A DNA stretch of 64,000 bases from Sterolibacterium sp. (GCA_028713555.1 JAQTOA010000008.1:62001-126000), one strand, 5' to 3'. Counted from the stretch's first letter, positions 30,745-40,278 are shown. Numbers and translations are program-made. The notes: generated by a model from the sequence alone, not told the origin.

Positions 30745-30855
30745 CGATCGCGGTTACCCGATGCGACGACCTTGCTCAACTTCCGTCATTTTCTGGAAGA
30801 ACATGGGTTGGGTGCGGCGATGTTCGCCAAGATTGGCGAATTCCCTAGGTCGTGA
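30745..30855 (+). pseudogene. IS5-type transposase remnant
   Basis: The frame ending at 30855 reads LPDATTLLNFRHFLEEHG followed by LGAAMFAKIGEF. This is a stretch typical of IS5-family transposases close to their N-terminus. The stop follows at once, and no DDE catalytic region or terminal repeats are visible. Together with 30488-30706 it accounts for most of the gap between 30436 and 30968; the rest shows nothing. Confidence 0.6.
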
Positions 30856-30968
30856 TTGACGATAAGCTATTTGTTGTCATGGTTGCGCACGCCGGTTTCT
30901 TCGGAAGTCTCTGTATGGGAATTCCTCGGCTGCTGCGCGGTGGTAGGTGCGCGCTACTTGCGCATCAG

Positions 30969-32435
30969 TCATGCGGCTGCTGTGATCCAATGGTTGAGCA
31001 ACTTGCGGGCGGCTGTGATCAATTCTCCCGCGCTGAGACCGAGCGGGCCATTGCCGGAAGCGACGCAGGCATCGGCGGCAGCGCCATGCAGATGCACCGC
31101 AGCCAGTAGTGCCGCTTCTGCTGGCCAGCCTTGCGCCAGCAGTGCGACGAGCATTCCGGAAAGTACGTCGCCCGTGCCCGCAGATGCCAATCCTGGATTA
31201 CCTGTGCTGTTGATGAACCAGCGGCCATCGGGTAAGGCGACGACGCTGCCGTTACCCTTCAGCAGCGTCGCGGTTTGGAAGCGTCCTGCCAGTTCCAGTG
31301 CTGCTGTGATCCGGTCGTCTTGCACGGTTGCTGTGTCGTTGCCGAGCATGCGAGCGGCCTCGGCGGGATGTGGCGTCATCAATGTCGGGGCAGGGCGGCG
31401 GGAGAGGTTACGCGCCAGCACCGGATGGACAGCAAGCAGATTGAGCGCGTCGGCGTCCAGCAATAGCGGCAGAGTGGAGGCTATCGCACTGCGCAGCAGT
31501 TTCAGCGCCGCATCCGACTGGCCCAGACCGGGACCGATGGCCAAGCAGTTGGCGAGGGAAAAAATTTCATCGGGCTTGCGCAGCATCAGTTCGGGCTGCA
31601 TAGGGTCGACGGCCAGCCGCTCCAGCATACCGACATACACGCGCCCGGCGCCGAGCTTCTGCGCCGCGCGTCCCGCCAGTAGTGCAGCTCCCGCCATGCC
31701 TGGCGCACCGCCAAGGATGCCGACGCTGCCAAAGCTGCCCTTGTGCGAGTTTTTCAAACGTGGCTGGAGTTGATCGCTAAACAACGCGGGTGAAACGCTG
31801 TAACCGTCTATTGCATCGATATCCAACCCTAAATCATGCACGCTGACTACGCCGCAATGATCCGGCCCGTCCAGCGTCAGCAGACCGGGCTTGAGTCCGA
31901 TGAAAGTGGCGGTATGCGCGGCGCGCACGGCAATGCCGAGAACGCGGCCAGTTTCAGAATCCAGCCCGCTGGGAATGTCGAGTGCCAGCACCGGGCAGCC
32001 GAGGGCATTTATCCGCTCTACCAGCAGGGCGTGGCGGCCTCCCAGTGGCCGCGCGAGCCCGATGCCAAACAGGCCGTCGATCACCAGATCACGTTTACCC
32101 GCCGGGATATCGTCATGCAGCGTGCCACCACAGGCGATCCATGCCTCATGAGCAGCGCGGGCCTCGGCCGGGAGTTTCTCGACCAGACCGCAAAACACAA
32201 CTAGTGGCGTGATGCCGCTTTGTCGCAGTATGCGCGCCACGACGAAAGCATCGCCGCCATTGTTGCCGGGTCCGGCAACGATCAGGGGGGGGCGAGTCGA
32301 GCCAGCCAGCAGACTCAGAGCCAATGTCGCCGCAGCTTGACCGGCACGCTCCATCAGGGACGGGCGGGCCTCGAACTGCCTTCGCTCGATGTTTCGCAAT
32401 GTGGACAAGCGCAATATGATTTGCGGCGTTCTCAT
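30969..32435 (-). CDS. nnr: Bifunctional NAD(P)H-hydrate epimerase / ADP-dependent dehydratase
   Basis: The start is taken as the ATG at 32435 (MRTPQIILRLS), because the family starts here; the frame is open further upstream. The 488-residue protein has a YjeF_N epimerase domain (about 1-205) with AGPGNNGGDAFVVAR, DGLFGIGLARPL and LDIPSGLDSETG. The C-terminal YjeF_C/NNRD domain (about 220-480) has GILGGAPGMAGAALLAG, GPGLGQSD, DADALNLLA, TPHPAEAARML and STGNPGLASAGTGDVLSG. It repairs damaged hydrated NADH and NADPH in the cytosol using ADP. All signature motifs are intact and the length is normal. It stands alone. Confidence 0.95.
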   Translation of the reverse strand: MRTPQIILRLSTLRNIERRQFEARPSLMERAGQAAATLALSLLAGSTRPPLIVAGPGNNGGDAFVVARILRQSGITPLVVFCGLVEKLPAEARAAHEAWIACGGTLHDDIPAGKRDLVIDGLFGIGLARPLGGRHALLVERINALGCPVLALDIPSGLDSETGRVLGIAVRAAHTATFIGLKPGLLTLDGPDHCGVVSVHDLGLDIDAIDGYSVSPALFSDQLQPRLKNSHKGSFGSVGILGGAPGMAGAALLAGRAAQKLGAGRVYVGMLERLAVDPMQPELMLRKPDEIFSLANCLAIGPGLGQSDAALKLLRSAIASTLPLLLDADALNLLAVHPVLARNLSRRPAPTLMTPHPAEAARMLGNDTATVQDDRITAALELAGRFQTATLLKGNGSVVALPDGRWFINSTGNPGLASAGTGDVLSGMLVALLAQGWPAEAALLAAVHLHGAAADACVASGNGPLGLSAGELITAARKLLNHWITAAA

Positions 32436-33130
32436 CGAATTATTTGTCGCGGCAATCGATCGCACAGGTTGGGTGCGAGCCGAGCGCTGCTGCCAAACAT
32501 GGCAATGGGTTTGGCAGCCATGGTGATGATCAGATTCATTTGGGATTCCTTCAATATGCCGATTCTGATACCAGAGGCTTTGGTCGATTTTGGTCGCTGC
32601 GCTTGACCCCGCAGATTGGGGTACGGCCATTGGTTGGTCGGATAAAGCCAACCGTTTAAAGCGGAAATCTTGTTCAGCTTGAGTATCCCGGTTATCACTG
32701 CATTTTTGATGAACGCCGAGACGGGAGAAATGATAACCGCGCAGCTAGTCATCGACAAGCTTTAGATGTGCCTGTCCAACAGATGCAGCCAGCGTATCCA
32801 CCTTGGCATGTCCCCCAATTGATGATCCAGTCATCGCCAAGTTATCGGGAGAGGGCCTTGTGAGTTGAGCACTTCCACGGCAAAGCCTTCCAACCGGTGT
32901 TCAAGCTTGGCATGTCCTTATTTCAGTTGCATAAACAGCGCGGTTTCTCTTTGCCAAAATACGATTGATTGTCTCTTCTTCAGTCTTCGCGTTATCGTAT
33001 ATGCGGTTAATCTCATTTGCCAGAGGAATCCCGTATTCCTAAACGTATCCGGGGTCGTTGTTGCCTCATTTTGTTATCTGTGAAACCGCAACAGCAACGA
33101 TCTCACGAATCGCTTGTGGCATGCCCTTGG
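32436..33130. other. Intergenic stretch without a supportable gene
   Basis: Nearly 700 bases lie between nnr and the small acidic gene. Reading frames here are short and have no ribosome sites. The string ggacatgccaag occurs twice on the minus strand (around 32810 and 32918) with unlike flanks. The stretch has the look of decayed coding sequence, but I cannot name a source. Confidence 0.5.
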
Positions 33131-33412
33131 TCAATGATCTTCGATGTGTGGAATTGACTCCTCGGCCAATGCCCCAGTTTCCGGGTCGATCCAGTCGGCT
33201 ATGCCTAGTTCTTCCTCGGCTTCTTTAATATCCTCGCATGGTTCGAGTTCGATATTGGCATTGTCCTCCATGCCATCGACGGCATCGCGGAGAGTAGCGT
33301 AGGGGCCATACTCCTTGCCTGTCCGCCTGTCCTGCAAATAAAAACCGTCGGGACGTTCTATGACATTAGAGTCATTAAAATTGGTGGTGCTTGGTGGGGT
33401 CGGTAGCATCAT
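33131..33412 (-). CDS. Small acidic protein of unknown function
   Basis: The 93-residue, strongly acidic protein has no signal peptide or membrane segment. AAGGAACAGG lies before the ATG. The middle (about 18-50) has a compact pattern, RPDGFYLQDRRTGKEYGPYA. The C-terminal half is Glu/Asp-rich (EPCEDIKEAEEELG, DWIDPETGALAEES). The pattern looks like a short family of cytosolic proteins in proteobacteria, but I do not recognise a named domain. It stands alone between a long gap and the next rightward operon. Confidence 0.65.
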   Translation of the reverse strand: MMLPTPPSTTNFNDSNVIERPDGFYLQDRRTGKEYGPYATLRDAVDGMEDNANIELEPCEDIKEAEEELGIADWIDPETGALAEESIPHIEDH

Positions 33413-33711
33413 ATCCTGTTCCTTCTCTCTGTCATGCTGAGCATTGTGTGCAACAATGCCCTGCTACCAGCTTACGCCGTACTTCCCGGCTCGAGTATGG
33501 TTCCGATTCGAGCAAGAAAATAGTTGCATGAAAAGACTGAGCATACATTGATTACGGTCAAACGGAACTGGACTCGGTTGCGCGCAGAATCGGGCCGGGT
33601 TTACATTGTCTAGTCTGGAGATTTTCGGTCACGCCGAGAGCGTGGCAAAGTATGCTCAGGCTAGCTTGCCAATTCGGATATCTACCGGACTAACGACTGA
33701 GGGCAGAAAGG

Positions 33712-35313
33712 ATGAATTCTAATGGCAATCTTGCGCAGGCGGCAGTACTGCGCGGGTTGTTGCATCCCTCCTGCTACCCGCACGCCGTAGCCCATATCGA
33801 ATGGATCGAGACGCATATATCGACGGTTCTGCTTGCCGGCGATTACGCCTATAAATTCAAGAAGCCGGTCAATCTTGGATTTCTCGACTTCACCACATTG
33901 GAACTGCGTCACCACTTTTGCGAGGAAGAACTGCGTCTTAACCGTCGTTCGGCCCCGCGCCTTTATCTCGACGTCGTGGCTATCGTGGGTACCGTGGATA
34001 GACCGCTGGTCGGTTCCTCGGAAGCGCCAGATGCCATCGAATACGCTGTGAGGATGCGACGCTTTTCGCAATCGGCGTTGCTCGACCACATGCTTGCCAG
34101 CGAAAAATTGACGCCACAACATCTGGATGCGCTGGCCGAAACAGTGGCGGCGTTTCATGCGCGCATCGCCGGCGTTGCCAGAACCGGCAACACTGATAAG
34201 GAAAATGGTTACGGGACAGCGGCGAGCATCGCAATACCGATGCGGCAGAATTTTGCCCAGATCAGGCCGCTGCTCGAAACCGAGGAGGAAATCGCCATCC
34301 TCGACAGGTTGGAGGAGTGGAGCCTTGCCAAGCACGCGGAATTGTCGCTCTTCATGGACATGCGTAAACTTGATGGATTCGTCCGCGAGTGTCATGGCGA
34401 TTTGCATCTTGGCAACATCATTTGGAGCGATGGTGAAATTCAGGTATTCGACTGCCTCGAATTTAATCCCAGTCTGCGCTGGATCGATGTCGCCAGCGAG
34501 ATCGCGTTTACACTCATGGACCTGATCGCTCGCGGCCGGCCCGACTGGGGTGCGCGTTTTCTGAATGATTACCTGGAAATTACCGGTGATTATGCAGCTC
34601 TGCGCCTGCTGCCTTATTACTTGGTCTATCGTGCCATGGTGCGCGCCAAGGTGGCGCGCATCCGCGCCACGCAAGAAAGAAAGGAACTGTCACAAGCGGC
34701 GCTGGCCGACTACACCGATCACATTCGCCTGGCAGATTCCTTCACGACGCCGGGCCGGGCGGCGTTGATGATTACCCGCGGCGTTTCCGGCACCGGCAAG
34801 ACGACGCTGTCGCAACCGCTGCTGGAGCGCCTGGGTGCCGTAAGATTGCGCTCGGATGTGGTTCGCAAGGGCCTGCATGGATTGACGCGCGAGAGCAGGA
34901 GCGATTCCGTGCTCGGTGCCGGCTTGTATGCAGATGCTGTCAGCCTTGCCACCTATGACGAGTTGCGTCGCTTGGCGACTCTGGCGCTTGAAGCGGGCTA
35001 CCCGGTCATCGTCGATGCCACCTTTTTGCGGCGCAGCCAGCGCATGGCGTTCTATTTGACTGCGAAGGAAATGAATATCCCCTTCCTGATTCTCGATTGC
35101 CGCGCCGATGCCGACGAGTTGCGGCGGCGTATCACGCAAAGGCTGATGGAGGGTCGGGACGCTTCAGAGGCGAGCGGGGCAGTACTGGAGTGGCAATTGC
35201 AGCATGATGAGGCGCTCGATGCGCAGGAAATGGACAGCGCCATGGTTATCGATACCCAGAAGGGCGCTTCTAATGATATCTTTGCCGGTGTCCGTCAGCG
35301 GCTGTCACCATGA
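33712..35313 (+). CDS. Two-domain kinase: aminoglycoside-phosphotransferase-like plus P-loop kinase
   Basis: GAAAGG precedes the ATG. The 533-residue protein combines a COG2187 (APH-like) domain (about 1-345) with a COG0645 P-loop kinase (about 350-533). In the first, HGDLHLGN (His228) is the catalytic loop of the APH fold, with EFNP following. In the second, the Walker A motif is GVSGTGKTT (357-365). The two-domain arrangement is a known bacterial fusion whose substrate is not established; antibiotic resistance should not be assumed. The stop overlaps the start of the cyclase gene (ATGA), so the two are translationally coupled. Confidence 0.88.
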   Translation: MNSNGNLAQAAVLRGLLHPSCYPHAVAHIEWIETHISTVLLAGDYAYKFKKPVNLGFLDFTTLELRHHFCEEELRLNRRSAPRLYLDVVAIVGTVDRPLVGSSEAPDAIEYAVRMRRFSQSALLDHMLASEKLTPQHLDALAETVAAFHARIAGVARTGNTDKENGYGTAASIAIPMRQNFAQIRPLLETEEEIAILDRLEEWSLAKHAELSLFMDMRKLDGFVRECHGDLHLGNIIWSDGEIQVFDCLEFNPSLRWIDVASEIAFTLMDLIARGRPDWGARFLNDYLEITGDYAALRLLPYYLVYRAMVRAKVARIRATQERKELSQAALADYTDHIRLADSFTTPGRAALMITRGVSGTGKTTLSQPLLERLGAVRLRSDVVRKGLHGLTRESRSDSVLGAGLYADAVSLATYDELRRLATLALEAGYPVIVDATFLRRSQRMAFYLTAKEMNIPFLILDCRADADELRRRITQRLMEGRDASEASGAVLEWQLQHDEALDAQEMDSAMVIDTQKGASNDIFAGVRQRLSP

Positions 35314-37238
35314 GAAACTTCCTGCGGTTGATAAATTCGAGCACCTGGCTCTTCGTGGTCTTGGCGTTTGTCTGCGCTGAAACCGCATACCAGTTTCAAT
35401 GGCTTGAGCGTGCCGAGAACGTCTACTCCGACCTTTGGCATCGAATTGCCGGCGTACGGCATGTCCCTGAACATGTCGCTCTGGTTGTGGTCGACGATGC
35501 AACTCTCCAGCAATATCAGGATGACCCATTGGTGTTCTGGACGCCATATTACGCCCGGGCAGTCCAGGTAGCCGATAAAGTCGGCGCCAGGATAGTCGGC
35601 ATCGACCTGCTTTTTGCCGCCAGTCCGGAGAACTGGTTCCGCAAACTCAATCTCTCAGAAAGCCGGCAAAGCCAGGGCTACGACCTTCCCTTCCGGCAGG
35701 CAATCAATTCCGGACATGTCGTGCTGGTGGGCGCGCAATTAAGGGGAAGGGAAAGCGAAGCAGATGATTTCCAATTGCCGCATCAGGACTATCTGATGGC
35801 GATCCCCGACTTTGATCTGGGAGCCAGAATCGGCCTGGCTGATCTGATGTCGGACAAGGATGGCGGGGTTCGCCGCTTCACGGTAGCGCCGATGCTAAAA
35901 CTTGCACCCGAGATGCAAGCGCAAAACGTCCCGCGTCTCTCGCTGGCTGCTTTGTTGTCGGTGTACGCAACCAATCAGGACCCGCATCAGGCGTCCTGGC
36001 ATCTGGGCGGCAGGAATGTTGCTGCCGGCAGCCAGATGATGAAGATCAGCTATGCAGGACCACCCGGAACAGTGGCAAGGGTTCCCTTGGGCAAATTGCT
36101 GGCGGAGGGAGCGGAGAACGACCCAGCCGTGCAGCACCTCAAAGGGAAAGTCGTGATTCTGGGCGGTGAATACAATGGCATGAATGATGTGCATTTCACG
36201 CCATACAGCACCGGATTTCTCGGAAGATCGGGAAATTTCATGTCCGGCCCGGAGATTCATGCCAACATTGCCGAAACGCTGCTGACCGGGAATTATCAGG
36301 AGCCGCTTCCCGTCGCGGGCCGGATCGTTTTCTTCATATTGCCGATCGCCTTGGCCTTGCTGTTGTTCAGAGGGGGGGCGCCTTGGCGCGGTGTTGTCAT
36401 CTTTTTCGGGATTTCATTCTTGGGTGGAATTGTTGCGTATCTTGCTTTCACGCACTATCTCGATCTCCCCTTGGCCAATTTGCAGCTAGGGCTTGGCGTC
36501 GGCTATGTCGGCATGTATGGCTATCGCATTTCCAGCGGGGAGCGCGAGCGGGAGCGCATCAAGAGTCTGTTTGGACGCTATGTTTCGGACAGCGTGGTAG
36601 ACCTGTTGCTCGAATCCGATAAGTTGCCGGATATGGGTGGGGAATCGAGGCAGATCACCGTTCTTTTCTCCGATATTCGAAACTTCACGACGATCAGCGA
36701 GAAACTGACGCCCCACGAGGTTGTCGAGATGCTTAATGGCTATTTTGAGAAGGCTTGCGAGCCGATATTGCGCGAAGGCGGAACCATAGATAAATTCATT
36801 GGCGATGCCGTGATGGCCGAATTCGGCTCGCCGTTGCCGGATCCTAATCAAGCCGCGCGCGCATTGCGTGCCGCGCTGGATATGCGGCAAGTGGCAGACG
36901 AGTTTCGCCAGTGGATGCAGCAGCGGTTTGCCGGCAAGGAAATTCCCGAGTTCCACATAGGCATTGGTCTCCACTTGGGGGAAGCCGTGATTGGCAACGT
37001 CGGATGTTCAAAGCGCACCGAATTCACGGCCATCGGCGACACGGTCAATATCGCCTCGCGTTTGGAGGGAGTGACAAAGACCCTCGGGTGCGTTATTGTG
37101 GCAAGCAAGGAATTGATTGATTCTGCAGGATGCGGAGTGTTGACTGGCAAGCATGAGTGGGTGAAGGTCAAGGGCCGGGAGCAACCAGTTGAAGTGTTCG
37201 AGATTCTTGGAATGGAAGACGGAAAAGGAGAAGGATGA
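35310..37238 (+). CDS. CHASE2-domain adenylate/guanylate cyclase (class III)
   Basis: The 642-residue membrane protein starts with a helix (about 11-30). A periplasmic CHASE2 sensor domain follows (about 36-325, including VALVVVDDATLQQYQ and ARIVGIDLLFAA). Three helices (about 337-353, 362-384, 389-407) lead to a cytosolic class III cyclase domain (about 440-630). Both metal-binding Asp are present: Asp455 in LFSDIRNFTT and Asp499 in FIGDAVMAEFG. The transition-state region is FTAIGDTVNIASRLEG. It should make cAMP (less likely cGMP) in response to an envelope signal. It overlaps both its upstream kinase gene and the downstream FecR-like gene by four bases. Confidence 0.93.
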   Translation: MRNFLRLINSSTWLFVVLAFVCAETAYQFQWLERAENVYSDLWHRIAGVRHVPEHVALVVVDDATLQQYQDDPLVFWTPYYARAVQVADKVGARIVGIDLLFAASPENWFRKLNLSESRQSQGYDLPFRQAINSGHVVLVGAQLRGRESEADDFQLPHQDYLMAIPDFDLGARIGLADLMSDKDGGVRRFTVAPMLKLAPEMQAQNVPRLSLAALLSVYATNQDPHQASWHLGGRNVAAGSQMMKISYAGPPGTVARVPLGKLLAEGAENDPAVQHLKGKVVILGGEYNGMNDVHFTPYSTGFLGRSGNFMSGPEIHANIAETLLTGNYQEPLPVAGRIVFFILPIALALLLFRGGAPWRGVVIFFGISFLGGIVAYLAFTHYLDLPLANLQLGLGVGYVGMYGYRISSGERERERIKSLFGRYVSDSVVDLLLESDKLPDMGGESRQITVLFSDIRNFTTISEKLTPHEVVEMLNGYFEKACEPILREGGTIDKFIGDAVMAEFGSPLPDPNQAARALRAALDMRQVADEFRQWMQQRFAGKEIPEFHIGIGLHLGEAVIGNVGCSKRTEFTAIGDTVNIASRLEGVTKTLGCVIVASKELIDSAGCGVLTGKHEWVKVKGREQPVEVFEILGMEDGKGEG

Positions 37239-37885
37239 TGCGCGCGATTGATAAATTCTTGGGGCTTCTGCTAACCGCCGTATTGCCGATGTTGTGCGAG
37301 CCCTCTTGGGCTCTTTCGATGGATGTGGCCATGGTGACCTCGGTTCAGGGTACCGCCATGCTCGCCAATGAGAAGGAAGTCAGCAAGCCGCTGGTTGCCT
37401 TCAGCAAGCTTCATCAGGGCGAGAGACTGGCGCTAAACCAGAACGCGAAAGTGCAAGTGGTCTATTTTGAAAATGGCCGTCAGGAGACCTGGAGCGGGAA
37501 AGGCGTGGTTGAGATCGGCACACAGGAAAGCAACAGCGCACTCAAGCCGGAAGTCAAAGTGTTGCCGCCGTTATTAGCCAAGCAACTGGTCAAGACCCCG
37601 GCGGCAAATGTCCAGGGAAGAGCCGGTATGATTGTGATGCGATCGATCGCCACGTCGGAAAAAATTAAAAGCATCGATGAGAATTATGCCAGCCTGAAGA
37701 AGCAGGTTGAACCGGGCGAAATCTCGCCAGAGCTGTATCTTCTCTCGGCGCTTTTTGAAATCAAGGAATTCGAGCGGATCAGGAGTCTGCTCTCCGATCT
37801 CGGGAAAACTTATCCTGAAAGAGCAGATGTCAAAGATCTTGTGAGCCACTACCAGCGGATGGTGGAATTGGCCACCAGCAAATAA
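37235..37885 (+). CDS. Exported FecR-like protein
   Basis: The ATG overlaps the cyclase stop. The 216-residue product has a signal peptide (about 1-27). A FecR-like beta domain follows (about 28-95: DVAMVTSVQGTAMLANEK, LHQGERLALNQNAKVQVVYF, RQETWSGKG). The C-terminal helical part has ISPELYLLSALFEIKEFERI, which looks like a short TPR-type helix pair. A clear paralogue with the same two-part layout is at 44207-44887. FecR-type domains pass envelope signals or bind surface polymers. Coupling to the CHASE2 cyclase suggests it helps that sensor, but this is inference. Confidence 0.75.
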   Translation: MMRAIDKFLGLLLTAVLPMLCEPSWALSMDVAMVTSVQGTAMLANEKEVSKPLVAFSKLHQGERLALNQNAKVQVVYFENGRQETWSGKGVVEIGTQESNSALKPEVKVLPPLLAKQLVKTPAANVQGRAGMIVMRSIATSEKIKSIDENYASLKKQVEPGEISPELYLLSALFEIKEFERIRSLLSDLGKTYPERADVKDLVSHYQRMVELATSK

Positions 37886-38085
37886 AAAGTGCGCCGTGGA
37901 ATATCAGAGCCGAAGTTGTTGGCATAGGGCGCGATAAGCCGGCCAGCGGGTTTTGTGGGGAGAGTGTGATTTTATTCACGCATTATTTCGCTTGTTTTGG
38001 AATATGCTATATTGAACCTGTGGAAAGTGTGGATTTATGCGCTGTTCAGGGTTTTGTCAACTAGCTTTCTGGGAGAGCTTCAGCA

Positions 38086-39651
38086 ATGTCTTCATCGAGA
38101 TGGATTTTTATGCCATTGTTGGTTTCCACAATGATGGCGAGTGCTGGTCTTTCGTTCGGGCGTGATATCGGAGCCGAGGCGACGACTACGGCCGGGCCAA
38201 AAACCCCTGCGGTGAAGACCATAACCAGTTTTTCCCAGGCATTGCGTTGCATGGATGAGTTATTCCTGGCCTTCGGCAAGCAAGGCATCGTCATCACATC
38301 GGCCGGTATCCCCGACCAGACCGGAAAGGTCAAGACCGGGGACAAGGATATGGTTATCAAAGCCATCTCCGATATGACGAGAAAAAGCAAAGCTTTCTAC
38401 TTTATCGATTTCCATAGCCAAGGCGATGACTTGGGCAACTTGTTCAACTCGATAGGGGACAAGGGTAGAAACAATCCCGACTACTATATCCGGGGTGGCA
38501 TCACTTCGCTCGATGACAACGCGGTGCGCAAGAACAAGGGCGCGGGGTTTTCGTTGCCTTTCCTGGATTTTGGCTATTCCAAGGATGAATCTTACGATGT
38601 CATGACAATGGACATGAGCATCGGAGAAGTTTCTTCGCGAAGAATTTTGCCGGAGACGAGTACATCCAACACGATGGTGATCACCAAGGGCGGAAAGTCC
38701 GGTGAAGGTGGCGGCAGGCTTGGGAAAATTGGACTGAGTTTTAATCTGGATCTCAGCCGTTCCGAGGGCACTGGCGCTTCGGCGCGGACGTTGCTTGAAC
38801 TCGGGCTCATTGAAACTTTGGGCAAGTTCACCCAGGTGCCTTACTGGCGTTGCCTGGATACCGACCTGACCAACCCACTGATCAGGAATCAGGCGCTCGA
38901 GAATTATGAAACCCTGACGGACAAGGAGCGGATATTGTTCATTCAGCGCAAACTGGGTGGCAGCATGAAACGCTACAAAGGTCCGATGGACGGGATGATG
39001 AACGACGAATTCAAGGCCGCCGTGCAGGAATATCAGGCACAAGCGAACTTGATCGCGAATGGGGCGATCAATTTTGATCTCTATGCCAGTTTGCTGGATG
39101 ATACCCAGAACATGCTGGCTGCGGTGCCTACTACGCCTGCTGTTGCTTCCTACATTCCCGGGACTTCTTCCGCAGTAGCTACCCCTCCGCCGGTGGCAGC
39201 CGTAGCTGCTGCGCCAAGTCCAGCACTAACTGCGACAGCTTTCAGAGTTTCATTGGAAAGCGAGCGGGGAGCGAAGCCTAGCTACAAGGTCGGCGAGATG
39301 CTGAACCTGAACCTCTCCTTGAATGGCCATGGAACTGCTTATTGCTATTACGAGGATGCCACAAAAGACACGGCACGCATTTTTCCGAACCAGTTTCATG
39401 CCGACTCGTCCCTGAGGGCGGGCGGAACCTTGCAACTGCCGGGCGCAGGTTTCAAGATCAGATTCGATAAACCGGGTCGTGAGCGCGTGGCGTGCATTGG
39501 CTCCGATCGGGAGCTGATCATCCCCAGTTCGGTAAAGGGTGCCCAGGATCTTCGGCCGCTTGGGCGCGGGCTGGACGATATTGTCAATCAGTTCAGGCAG
39601 TCCAACCCGACGGCTGTAGCCAGTTTTGTGGAAATCACGGTCACAAGATAG
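38086..39651 (+). CDS. CsgG-like outer-membrane secretion protein with peptidoglycan-binding and DUF4384-like domains
   Basis: GGGAGAG lies about 10 bases before the ATG. The 521-residue product has a signal peptide but no lipobox Cys. Residues about 45-265 follow the CsgG pattern: YYIRGGITSLDDN, a long beta region with SIGEVSSRRILPETSTSN, then GASARTLLELGLIETLG and VPYWRCL. A PG_binding_1-like helical domain follows (about 281-345, ERILFIQRKLGG, FKAAVQEYQ). A Pro/Ala linker leads to a DUF4384-like beta domain (about 385-480, YKVGEMLNLNLSLNG). CsgG forms the outer-membrane channel for curli subunits. The added domains and absent lipid anchor set this protein apart. It heads the ten-gene operon ending at 44045. 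Confidence 0.75.
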   Translation: MSSSRWIFMPLLVSTMMASAGLSFGRDIGAEATTTAGPKTPAVKTITSFSQALRCMDELFLAFGKQGIVITSAGIPDQTGKVKTGDKDMVIKAISDMTRKSKAFYFIDFHSQGDDLGNLFNSIGDKGRNNPDYYIRGGITSLDDNAVRKNKGAGFSLPFLDFGYSKDESYDVMTMDMSIGEVSSRRILPETSTSNTMVITKGGKSGEGGGRLGKIGLSFNLDLSRSEGTGASARTLLELGLIETLGKFTQVPYWRCLDTDLTNPLIRNQALENYETLTDKERILFIQRKLGGSMKRYKGPMDGMMNDEFKAAVQEYQAQANLIANGAINFDLYASLLDDTQNMLAAVPTTPAVASYIPGTSSAVATPPPVAAVAAAPSPALTATAFRVSLESERGAKPSYKVGEMLNLNLSLNGHGTAYCYYEDATKDTARIFPNQFHADSSLRAGGTLQLPGAGFKIRFDKPGRERVACIGSDRELIIPSSVKGAQDLRPLGRGLDDIVNQFRQSNPTAVASFVEITVTR

Positions 39652-39660
39652 AAGATCGTC

Positions 39661-40278
39661 ATGCCAAGAGCATTGACTTTTGTTGCTTTCGTCTTTGTAT
39701 GTGGTTTTGCCAGCGGTTTAGCCGGGGCATCTGAGATTGGGGAATGGCCTGCAAGCAAATTGTTGGCCGGAGAGATCATCATGGTGCCGCAGCAAGGCGC
39801 CGGGAAAACACCCAATAAAACCCCCAGCGCAACCGAGCAGAGGGGAAAAGCAAGAGCCTATCGGAAGGATGAGACATCGGAACCCACGACCATCATCGTT
39901 GTGCCGGAGGAAGAGAGTGAGGGAGCCCTTTCACCACGCGTTAATGCGCCACCGGAAAGAGCCAGGGACAATCGTTCAAGAGCCAGCGATTACCAGCACG
40001 GCACAGATTCTTCGTTATCCCCGGGTTCGATCAGATCCGATACAGGAATACTCCTGGATGGAGGAACGACTCAAGAGCGGGCGCGTGAGAATCGTTCGCG
40101 AGCCAGCGCTTATACAAAAGGTGATAATCAACCGGTTCGCGTGGGCCCTGACGGCATTCCGCTGGTGGTTTGCAAGGATAGGGATAACGTGGCGGGACAG
40201 ATCGGCGACGACTTGCAATCGGGCAGCGTGTTCTTCATCTTGCGCGATGGCAAACAGGTAAAAGTGCGCTGCCAATAG
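39661..40278 (+). CDS. Exported protein with repeated RSRAS motifs, unknown function
   Basis: It begins nine bases after the CsgG-like gene. The 205-residue protein has a signal peptide (about 1-23, ending LAGA). The middle is Arg/Ser/Glu-rich and probably disordered. Two almost identical motifs spaced 40 residues apart, ERARDNRSRASDY (99-111) and ERARENRSRASAY (139-151), stand out. A shorter relative, RGKARAYRKDE, lies near 61-71. The C-terminus is a compact beta-like piece (LRDGKQVKVRCQ). A related motif ends the product of 40666-41052. I know no family for it. Its position suggests an accessory of the CsgG-like system. Confidence 0.65.
   Translation: MPRALTFVAFVFVCGFASGLAGASEIGEWPASKLLAGEIIMVPQQGAGKTPNKTPSATEQRGKARAYRKDETSEPTTIIVVPEEESEGALSPRVNAPPERARDNRSRASDYQHGTDSSLSPGSIRSDTGILLDGGTTQERARENRSRASAYTKGDNQPVRVGPDGIPLVVCKDRDNVAGQIGDDLQSGSVFFILRDGKQVKVRCQ

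Noticed and set aside
32432..32758. 108-codon minus-strand frame overlapping the nnr start
   Set aside because: It has no ribosome site or recognisable domain, and its sequence looks random. The nnr start is well placed without it.
33712..35313. Antibiotic resistance gene, because of the aminoglycoside-phosphotransferase-like domain
   Set aside because: The fusion with a COG0645 kinase and the operon with a cyclase fit a housekeeping or signalling kinase. The APH fold alone does not show resistance.
37983..38013. Possible -35/-10 pair before the curli-like operon (TATATT at 38008)
   Set aside because: No acceptable -35 lies at 16-18 bases, so I could not support a promoter call, although one must lie nearby.
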